From Elusimicrobiota bacterium (GTDB lineage Bacteria > CG03), in NCBI GenBank assembly GCA_021161625.1, contig JAGHAG010000194.1, positions 1 through 6,964 on the forward strand: a stretch of DNA of 6,964 nucleotides, given 5' to 3'. The notes below the pieces were generated by a model. The model did no database searches. It was not told the origin of the DNA and was given only the letters and a program-made list of their open reading frames with translations. Shown one piece after another: positions 1 through 5,173 of this stretch (position 1 is the stretch's first letter; each line of letters begins with the position of its first letter). The translations under genes and the position numbers were made by a program.

Positions 1-49
1 GCCCATTTCTAGATGGGCTGGGCCCCGCCCTTTTGAAAAAGGGCGGGGG
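1..49. repeat. Two adjacent GC-rich hairpins
   Basis: Two perfect palindromes sit side by side. The first pairs GCCCAT (1-6) with ATGGGC (13-18) around a TTCTAG loop. The second pairs CCCCGCCC (23-30) with GGGCGGGG (41-48), and the inner T and A runs (31-34 and 37-40) can extend the stem. This block is far richer in G and C than the DNA around it. Neither strand has a U-run after the second stem, so it is not a classical intrinsic terminator. It may be an interspersed palindromic element or the tail of something lying left of the window. The structure is directly visible; its role is unknown. Confidence 0.6.
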
Positions 50-52
50 TCA

Positions 53-162
53 CAAACAAATCCTAATATCCAAATTCAAATGTTCAAAACAGGAAGTTTA
101 GGATTTCGGTCATTGGAATTTGGAACTTGTTTGATATTTGGTGCTTGTAATTTGGAATTTAT
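53..162. repeat. AT-rich imperfect inverted repeat element
   Basis: Two arm pairs can be read. AAATCCTAA (58-66) is the perfect complement of TTAGGATTT (98-106). CCAAATTCAAATG (70-82) is complementary to CATTGGAATTTGG (111-123) at 12 of 13 positions. The two pairs interleave (A, B, A', B') rather than nest, so they are not one simple hairpin. The word AATTTGGAA recurs at 117-125 and 149-157. There is no open reading frame and no coding signal. The look is that of a small non-autonomous interspersed element or a decayed repeat. No transposase is in the window, so mobility is inference only. Confidence 0.5.
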
Positions 163-171
163 TTAAGAAGA

Positions 172-198
172 AATGTAGCTCGAGACCCTTGGTCTGCT
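172..198 (+). repeat. GTAG-headed REP-like palindrome, copy 1
   Basis: The sequence starts AATGTAGCT, followed by a short palindrome. AGACC (183-187) pairs with GGTCT (191-195) around a CTT loop. AGC (177-179) and GCT (196-198) can extend the stem if TCG (180-182) bulges. The head ATGTAGCT is shared with the elements at 4942 and 5000. A GTAG tetranucleotide in front of an imperfect stem is the hallmark of REP sequences handled by REP-associated tyrosine transposases (RAYTs, IS200/IS605-like). No such transposase is present here, so the assignment is by resemblance. Confidence 0.5.
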
Positions 199-202
199 AA
201 AA

Positions 203-261
203 AAGTGACTAAGTGACGAGGTGATAAAGGAAATTAAAAGTTAAAAGTTAAAAGTTAAAAA
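203..261. repeat. Short-period tandem repeats (8 bp then 7 bp)
   Basis: An 8-bp unit runs AAGTGACT (203-210), AAGTGACG (211-218), AGGTGATA (219-226). After a short spacer, a 7-bp unit TTAAAAG is repeated at 234-240, 241-247 and 248-254, with a fourth copy ending in A at 255-261. The copies are contiguous with no spacers, so this is a microsatellite-like tract and not a CRISPR array. Similar 7-bp periodicity occurs at 4973-5000. Heptameric STRR repeats of cyanobacteria are a known analogue in period only. Confidence 0.75.
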
Positions 262-285
262 TGAAAAATGAAGTGAAATTAGGGA

Positions 286-330
286 AATTCGTTATCATTC
301 GTGTAATTCGCTATCATTCGTGTTATTCGC
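286..330. repeat. 19-bp tandem repeat, 2.3 copies
   Basis: The unit AATTCGTTATCATTCGTGT (286-304) is followed directly by AATTCGCTATCATTCGTGT (305-323), which differs at one base. A partial copy, TATTCGC (324-330), follows. Within each unit ATTCG occurs twice, so the tract has an internal sub-repeat of about 9-10 bp. It lies in the presumed leader or promoter region of cysS and could vary in copy number between strains. No protein-binding role is evident. Confidence 0.75.
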
Positions 331-383
331 AAACAGAAATTGATGGGAAAAATTAAAAATCAGGATTAAGGATTGAGCGAAAG
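331..383 (+). other. cysS leader region, no clear promoter
   Basis: This is the only part of the upstream region that is not repeat DNA. A possible ribosome-binding AAGGA lies at 368-372, 11 bases before the cysS ATG. A TTGATG (340-345) could be a -35 element, but no convincing -10 lies 16-18 bases downstream. I see no T-box leader hallmarks such as a stem-loop array, an AGGGUGG-like box or a terminator. The transcription start may therefore lie within the repeats or upstream of the window. Confidence 0.4.
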
Positions 384-1748
384 ATGAAAGAAATTTATTT
401 TTATAACACTCTCACAAGGAAAAAAGAGGCGTTTCTGCCAGGACAATCCGGAAAAGTGGGGATGTATGTCTGTGGAATAACTCCCTATGACTATACACAT
501 CTCGGACATGCAAGGTGCTATGTGGTTTTTGATGTCATAAGAAGATTCCTTGAAGAAAAGAACCTTAAAGTAAAATATGTCCAGAATTTTACAGACATAG
601 ATGATAAAATAATTGAAAGAGCCAATTCTCAAAAAAAACCCTTTTACGAGGTTTCTCAATTTTTTATTAAAGAGTATAAAAAAGACATAAAAAGACTTGG
701 AGTAAAGGACCCTGATGTCTCTCCCCTTGTCTCTGAACACATCCCTGAAATCATAGATGCAGTTAAGAAACTCATAGAAAAAGGTTTTGCTTATGAGAAA
801 AACGGCTCGGTTTACTTCAGGGTTTTAAAGTTTAAGGGCTATGGCAAACTTTCAGGCAAAAAAATTGAGGAGTTAAAACCCGGGGCGAGGGTAGAAGTTG
901 ATGAGGGCAAGGAGCATTTCCTTGACTTTGCCCTGTGGAAAAAATCCAAGGAAAACGAACCCTTCTGGAAAAGTCCATGGGGGTGCGGGCGTCCGGGCTG
1001 GCATATAGAATGCTCTGTTATGAGTATGAAATACATTGGTTCCACTCTTGACATACATGGCGGTGGGGAAGATTTGATTTTTCCACATCATGAAAATGAA
1101 ATTGCACAGAGTGAGGCTCTTACAGGAGTGTCGTTTTGCAGATTCTGGCTTCACAACGGATTTGTAACGATAAACAAGGAAAAAATGAGCAAGTCCTTAA
1201 AAAATTTTTTCACATTAAAAGAAATTTTTGAAAAATTTTCACCCCGTGCTGTGAGGTTTTTTCTTTTAAGCACTCATTACAGGGACCCTCTTGATTTTTC
1301 ACCTGATGCCCTGAAAGAAGCAGAAAGAATGACAGAAAGAATATCAAGAATTTTTGAAATAAAGCAAGTATCACAGACACAAGATGCCATAAAGAAACAG
1401 GCGCAGGATTTGCTTGAAGGTTTTTATGATGCTCTTTCAGATGACTTAAACACATCAGTTGCAATTTCCAGATTTTTGAAACTTGTAAAACTTTTCAATT
1501 CAACAAAGTCAGAGTTTGTTTTTGAAAAAATCCTAAATGCAGACAGGGTTTTGAATTTTCTAACTCTTGAAGGAAAAAAGAAGGTTCTTTTAATGAGCGA
1601 AGAAGAGATTTTGAAGAAAATTAATGAAAGAGACAGGGCAAGGAAAGAGAAAAACTATGAACTTGCTGATAAAATCAGAGAGGAACTTTCTCAGAAAGGG
1701 ATTTTGCTTGAAGACACACCGCAGGGAACAAAGTGGCGAATAAAATGA
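384..1748 (+). CDS. cysS: Cysteinyl-tRNA synthetase
   Basis: This class I aminoacyl-tRNA synthetase charges tRNA-Cys with cysteine, using ATP, in the cytoplasm. At 454 residues it is close to the E. coli length of 461 and is complete. The catalytic HIGH signature is HLGH (39-42), within a typical MYVCGITPYDYTHLGHAR segment. The KMSKS loop is at 267-271. The four expected zinc ligands are present: C30, C210 (in GWHIEC), H235 and E239 (in FPHHENE). The DALR-type anticodon-binding region follows at about 300-400. The C-terminal helix ending near KWRIK is the usual CysRS tail. The ATG at 384 was chosen because MKEIYFYNTLTRKKE is the normal family start and an AAGGA lies 11 bases upstream. Its TGA stop overlaps the ATG of the next gene (ATGA), so the two are almost certainly co-transcribed and translationally coupled. 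Pairing an essential synthetase with a DNA-repair fusion is a co-expression arrangement, not a known pathway link. Confidence 0.97.
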   Translation: MKEIYFYNTLTRKKEAFLPGQSGKVGMYVCGITPYDYTHLGHARCYVVFDVIRRFLEEKNLKVKYVQNFTDIDDKIIERANSQKKPFYEVSQFFIKEYKKDIKRLGVKDPDVSPLVSEHIPEIIDAVKKLIEKGFAYEKNGSVYFRVLKFKGYGKLSGKKIEELKPGARVEVDEGKEHFLDFALWKKSKENEPFWKSPWGCGRPGWHIECSVMSMKYIGSTLDIHGGGEDLIFPHHENEIAQSEALTGVSFCRFWLHNGFVTINKEKMSKSLKNFFTLKEIFEKFSPRAVRFFLLSTHYRDPLDFSPDALKEAERMTERISRIFEIKQVSQTQDAIKKQAQDLLEGFYDALSDDLNTSVAISRFLKLVKLFNSTKSEFVFEKILNADRVLNFLTLEGKKKVLLMSEEEILKKINERDRARKEKNYELADKIREELSQKGILLEDTPQGTKWRIK

Positions 1749-4700
1749 AATTTATTGCTGATTTTCACATTCATTCCCCATATTCCCGTGCGACAAGTAA
1801 GAATCTTAGCCCCAAAAATCTGGATTACTGGGCAGGAATAAAAGGGATAAAAGTTGTTGGCACAGGAGATTTTACTCATCCTGGATGGCTTCAGGAACTC
1901 AAAGAAAAACTCATCCCTGCTGAAGAAGGGCTTTTTAAACTCAAAGAAAAGAAAAAGGGACAATTTTCTGTGAGATTTATTCTTACCTGTGAAATAAGCA
2001 GTATTTACAAAAAGAAAGGCAAGGTTCGTAAAATTCACAATCTGATTTTTGCACCTGATTTTGAAACAGCAGAGAAAATTCAGAAAAAACTTTCAAAAAT
2101 AGGTAATATCACTGCAGATGGCAGGCCTATTCTTGGACTTGATTCAAAAAATCTTCTTGAAATCTGCCTTGAATGCTCGGATAAAATTCTTTTTGTTCCT
2201 GCCCACATCTGGACGCCATGGTTTTCGTTGCTCGGTGCAAATTCTGGATTTGATTCAGTTGAGGAGTGTTTTGAGGACCTTTCAAAATACATTTTTGCGG
2301 TTGAAACAGGGCTTTCCTCTGACCCGCCAATGAACTGGATGTGCAGTTTTCTGGATAAATACACTCTTATTTCTAATTCTGATGCTCATTCACCAGAAAA
2401 AATTGGAAGAGAGGCAAATCTTTTTGACACAGAACTTTGCTATTCTGCAATAATCAAAGCAATAAAAGAAAAAAAGGGTTTTCTTGGCACTGTTGAATTT
2501 TTTCCACAGGAAGGCAAGTATCATTATGACGGGCACAGAAAATGTGGAATAAGGTGGAGCCCTGCTGAAACACTCAAACACAGGGGCATCTGTCCTGTGT
2601 GCGGGAAAAAGGTTACAATCGGAGTTATGAACAGGGTTATTCAACTTGCGGACAGACCTGACATAAAAAACATGAAAAAACCCCAGTCATTTTATTCCCT
2701 TATACCTTTGAAGGAAATTTTATCTGAAATTCTGGAAGTTTCCCCAAATTCCAAGCAGGTTACTCAAATGTATAATCACCTCATACACAAAGCAGGTTCA
2801 GAATTTGCTCTGCTCCTTGATTTGCCTGTTGAGGAAATTAAAAAAATAGGAACCGAAATTCTTGCTGAAGCAATAAGAAGGATGAGAAAAGGAGAGGTTT
2901 ACATCAAAGAAGGTTTTGATGGAGAATATGGGCAGATTAAAGTTTTCGCAGAAGATGAGGTAAAAGCATCCTCCAATTTTTTATTCTCGGATTTCCCCAC
3001 AGCAAGAAAGACAAAAAAAACTCTTCGTAAGTCAATGGATTTTGCCCTGCTACAGAACCAGGAACTTCCCCGCAGAAAAGATGAATCAGAAAAAACATTT
3101 CACAAAAACAGTTTCTTAGAGGAACTAAATCCTGAACAGAAAAAAGCAGTAGAGCATTTTAAAGGGCCCATTATTATCATTGCTGGTCCTGGCACAGGAA
3201 AAACAAGGGTTCTTGTATTGAGAATTGCAAACCTCATTAAAGAAAAGAAAATCAATCCTGAAAGCATTGTTGCTCTAACTTTTACAAACAAAGCAGCAGA
3301 TGAAATGAAGGAAAGATTAAGATCTTTGTTAAATGATGAGTTTATTGTTTCAAAATTGTTAGTTTCCACATTTCATGCGTTTGGCTTTGAGATATTAAAG
3401 AAACATTATGAAACAGTAGGACGAAAGAAAAATTTTTCTATTATTGATGAAGAGGATAAATGTGAGATTTTACAGCATGAGGTTGGATGTGAAAGAAAGA
3501 ACTTAAGCAAAATTTTTAATGGGATAATTTATATAAAGCAGAATTTAAAATCAGCAGAAGAAATTGATGACCCGAATCTTGCAAAAATTTTTGTGAAATA
3601 TGAGGAAGTTTTAAAAAAACTAAATGCTTTTGACCTTGATGACTTGATATATCAACCTGTAAAAATGTTTATTAGAAATCCCCAAATTCTTGCCACTTAC
3701 CGAGAGAGATTCAAGTGGATTTTGATTGACGAATATCAGGACATTAATTTTGCCCAGTATCAGATGATTAAGATGTTAGCACATGAAGAAAATTCAAATC
3801 TCTGTGTAATTGGAGACCCTGACCAGGCAATTTATGGCTGGCGTGGTGCAGATGTGAAATTTATCAGAGAATTTGTTCGTGATTTCCCCTCTGCTTCAAT
3901 TTACAGGTTAAAGAAAAGTTACAGGTGCTGTGATAACATCCTTCGGGCTTCAGAAGGAGTTATTGGCGTGAAAAAAGGTTTTCTTGAAGGACTTCAAAAA
4001 GGGGTTAAGATAAAAATCATTGAAAATTCCACTGACAGAAGCGAGGCAGAATTTATTGCAAGAACAATTGAAAAAATGATGGGCGGTTTGAGATTTTTTT
4101 CCATAGACAGTGCAATAACCCAGGGAAATGAAATTCCAGAGGTGAAAAGTTTATCTGAATTTGCGGTTCTTTGCAGAATAAAATCGCAGATGAATGCAAT
4201 TGAAAAGGCATTTAACGACCACAGCATTCCATATCAGAAAATTGATATTTATCCCTTTTTCAAACAGGAACCTGTAAAAACAGTTATTGATATTCTGAAA
4301 TTTTTGAGAAATCCTGAAAACAACTTTTTAAAGAAAAGGTTGAATGAAAAAGGAATTTTCCTGAGAATTCTTAAAAATTCTGAAAATAAAACTGTAAAGG
4401 AGAAGATTTCTCTGATTATTGACAGGTTCTTCCCTGGAAATAGAAATGATGAGTGTATGAAAGACCTTGTTGAACTCGCACAGGATTTTGGGGATAATTT
4501 TGACGAGTTTCTAAAATTTGTTTCTCTGGGTAGTGGACCGGATACATACAGACCGGATGTTGAAAGGGTGGCACTCATGACACTTCATTCAGCAAAAGGT
4601 CTTGAATTTGAGTGTGTTTTTATATCAGGTTGTGAGGATGGCTTGCTCCCGTATTCTTTATTTGATGGACAAATCTCAGACAGAGATGAAGAAAGGCGGC

Positions 4701-4894
4701 TTCTTTATGTTGGAATGACAAGAGCAAAAAGTTTTCTTTTTCTCACACATGCAAAAAGAAGGTTTATTTTTGGAAAGCAACTTCATTTAAAACCAAGCCC
4801 CTTTCTTGAAAGCATAAAAAAAGAACTGATAGAATTTTCCTCAGCAAACAAGCAGAGAAAGAAAAAAGAAGACCCCCAGCTCAGACTACTATAA
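1745..4894 (+). CDS. Endonuclease Q-like PHP nuclease fused to UvrD/PcrA-like SF1A helicase
   Basis: A 1049-residue two-enzyme fusion (ATG numbering). Residues 1-405 match the EndoQ/TIGR00375 PHP family: HxH at H8/H10, TGDFTHP with D42 and H45, E83, H98 in IHNLIFAP, H154 in PAHIW, and D213/H215 in SDAHSP. A YHYDGHRKCG...CPVCG segment (about 260-287) gives candidate zinc ligands H264, C267, C283 and C286. Archaeal EndoQ nicks DNA 5' of uracil, hypoxanthine, xanthine and AP sites. A basic linker (about 407-455) leads to an SF1A helicase: Q-motif LNPEQ, Walker A GPGTGKT (481-487), TFTNKAADEM (Ia), DEYQD (II), GDPDQAIYGWRGAD (III), LHSAKGLEFE (V) and RRLLYVGMTRAK (VI). All catalytic motifs look intact. 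At about 590 residues the helicase is shorter than UvrD, mainly in the 2B region and C-terminus. The last residues, QLRLL, resemble a beta-clamp binding peptide. The ATG overlapping the cysS stop is preferred because MKFIADFHIH is the usual family start; an in-frame GTG at 1733 would add four residues. The substrate in this organism is inferred. Confidence 0.9.
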   Translation: MKFIADFHIHSPYSRATSKNLSPKNLDYWAGIKGIKVVGTGDFTHPGWLQELKEKLIPAEEGLFKLKEKKKGQFSVRFILTCEISSIYKKKGKVRKIHNLIFAPDFETAEKIQKKLSKIGNITADGRPILGLDSKNLLEICLECSDKILFVPAHIWTPWFSLLGANSGFDSVEECFEDLSKYIFAVETGLSSDPPMNWMCSFLDKYTLISNSDAHSPEKIGREANLFDTELCYSAIIKAIKEKKGFLGTVEFFPQEGKYHYDGHRKCGIRWSPAETLKHRGICPVCGKKVTIGVMNRVIQLADRPDIKNMKKPQSFYSLIPLKEILSEILEVSPNSKQVTQMYNHLIHKAGSEFALLLDLPVEEIKKIGTEILAEAIRRMRKGEVYIKEGFDGEYGQIKVFAEDEVKASSNFLFSDFPTARKTKKTLRKSMDFALLQNQELPRRKDESEKTFHKNSFLEELNPEQKKAVEHFKGPIIIIAGPGTGKTRVLVLRIANLIKEKKINPESIVALTFTNKAADEMKERLRSLLNDEFIVSKLLVSTFHAFGFEILKKHYETVGRKKNFSIIDEEDKCEILQHEVGCERKNLSKIFNGIIYIKQNLKSAEEIDDPNLAKIFVKYEEVLKKLNAFDLDDLIYQPVKMFIRNPQILATYRERFKWILIDEYQDINFAQYQMIKMLAHEENSNLCVIGDPDQAIYGWRGADVKFIREFVRDFPSASIYRLKKSYRCCDNILRASEGVIGVKKGFLEGLQKGVKIKIIENSTDRSEAEFIARTIEKMMGGLRFFSIDSAITQGNEIPEVKSLSEFAVLCRIKSQMNAIEKAFNDHSIPYQKIDIYPFFKQEPVKTVIDILKFLRNPENNFLKKRLNEKGIFLRILKNSENKTVKEKISLIIDRFFPGNRNDECMKDLVELAQDFGDNFDEFLKFVSLGSGPDTYRPDVERVALMTLHSAKGLEFECVFISGCEDGLLPYSLFDGQISDRDEERRLLYVGMTRAKSFLFLTHAKRRFIFGKQLHLKPSPFLESIKKELIEFSSANKQRKKKEDPQLRLL

Positions 4895-4913
4895 TATAGT
4901 CGGGTCCAATAAT

Positions 4914-4945
4914 GTATCCCCCACCAGCGTGCAGGTGGAGGATGT
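4914..4945. repeat. Hairpin downstream of the fusion gene
   Basis: CCACC (4921-4925) pairs with GGTGG (4934-4938) around AGCGTGCA. Past a single C/A mismatch the stem continues with ATCC (4916-4919) against GGAT (4940-4943), and two G-T wobbles could extend it. It begins about 20 bases after the helicase stop codon. No T-run follows, so it is not an intrinsic terminator by itself. It could protect the 3' end of the mRNA, or it could be a degenerate repeat, since GTAT/GTAG words flank it. Confidence 0.5.
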
Positions 4946-4966
4946 AGCTGCAAAACTTGCTTTGCT
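4942..4966 (+). repeat. GTAG-headed REP-like palindrome, copy 2
   Basis: It opens with ATGTAGCTGCA (4942-4952), exactly the 11 bases that head the element at 5000-5010. GCAAA (4950-4954) then pairs with TTTGC (4961-4965) around ACTTGC. The right arm does not restore an ACTACAT end, so this copy looks decayed or truncated compared with copy 3. Confidence 0.45.
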
Positions 4967-4972
4967 TGAAAT

Positions 4973-5000
4973 AGTTCACAGTTCATAGAGGATAGTGAAA
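4973..5000. repeat. Degenerate 7-bp tandem repeat
   Basis: Four heptamers follow each other: AGTTCAC (4973-4979), AGTTCAT (4980-4986), AGAGGAT (4987-4993) and AGTGAAA (4994-5000). The first two differ at one base; the last two keep the AG start and the period. The tract leads straight into the GTAG element at 4999. The same pairing of a GTAG palindrome with a 7-8 bp repeat is seen at 172-261. Confidence 0.5.
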
Positions 5001-5040
5001 TGTAGCTGCAGACCAAGGGGCTGCAACTACATTTTTTTTT
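4998..5040 (+). terminator. Rho-independent terminator of the cysS-fusion operon, built on REP-like copy 3
   Basis: AAATGTAGCTGCAGACC (4998-5014) pairs with the segment 5018-5034 at 15 of 17 positions around an AAG loop. It is followed by nine T residues (5032-5040). That is a long, stable stem plus a U-tract, as expected for an intrinsic terminator of the plus-strand operon. The left arm carries the GTAG head shared with copies 1 and 2, and the right arm ends ACTACATT, so this is the most complete palindrome of the three. On the minus strand only three Ts follow the stem, so termination of the tRNA transcript here would be weaker. Confidence 0.8.
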
Positions 5041-5113
5041 CGGGGTGAGCGGACTCGAACCGCTGACCCCCAGACCCCCAGTCTGGTGCCCTAACCATCT
5101 GGGCCACACCCCG
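5040..5113 (-). tRNA. tRNA-Pro(GGG)
   Basis: Read on the minus strand, all arms fold. The acceptor is CGGGGTG with CACCCCG. The D-stem GCCC/GGGC encloses a loop containing GG. The anticodon stem CCAGA/TCTGG encloses CTGGGGG, giving anticodon GGG with T33 and G37. The variable loop has five bases. The T-arm is AGCGG-TTCGAGT-CCGCT. The C1-G72 pair and A73 discriminator are the usual bacterial tRNA-Pro identity features. It would decode CCC and CCU. CCA is not encoded: the bases after A73 are a run of A, so CCA must be added enzymatically. An oddity is that loop positions 32 and 38 are C and G and could form a Watson-Crick pair. The 3' end directly abuts the T-tract of the convergent operon's terminator. 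Confidence 0.95.
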
Positions 5114-5135
5114 AATAAATATCAGACACCTTTAA

Positions 5136-5162
5136 ATTATAAAATCTGGATGAATTTATCAA
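5136..5162 (-). promoter_or_regulatory. Probable sigma-70-type promoter for tRNA-Pro
   Basis: On the minus strand a perfect TATAAT (5141-5136) lies 22 bases before the mature 5' end of the tRNA. TTGATA (5162-5157) lies upstream with a 15-base spacer; reading TATTGA instead gives 17. Initiation near 5129 would leave a leader of about 16 bases for RNase P to remove. It sits just after the stop codon of the AEC gene. No terminator separates the two, so read-through from the upstream operon could add to expression. Confidence 0.6.
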
Positions 5163-5173
5163 TAATTGCGATA

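Noticed and set aside
1..49. Intrinsic terminator of a gene to the left
   Set aside because: The stems are strong, but neither strand has a T-tract after them, so the call would be unsupported.
234..330. Possible CRISPR array from the closely spaced repeats
   Set aside because: The units are contiguous 7-bp and 19-bp tandem copies without unique spacers, and no cas gene is near.
200..383. T-box or other riboswitch leader of cysS
   Set aside because: The region is dominated by simple repeats. No T-box motif, antiterminator or terminator alternation is visible.
366..740. Open frame of 124 codons on the minus strand across the start of cysS
   Set aside because: It lies antisense to a confidently identified synthetase, its product has no recognisable family, and no ribosome-binding site was seen.
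1733..1744. GTG start adding four residues (MANK) to the fusion protein
   Set aside because: The family normally begins at MKFIADFHIH-like sequence, and the ATG at 1745 forms the standard ATGA overlap with cysS. The GTG remains possible but less likely.
4783..5109. Minus-strand open frame of 108 codons spanning the tRNA and the helicase end
   Set aside because: It runs through a mature tRNA gene, the terminator hairpin and the antisense of the helicase; the product is low-complexity.
5040..5113. tRNA-Pro as an attachment site for an integrated element
   Set aside because: No duplicated tRNA 3' end, integrase or phage-like gene is found in the window.
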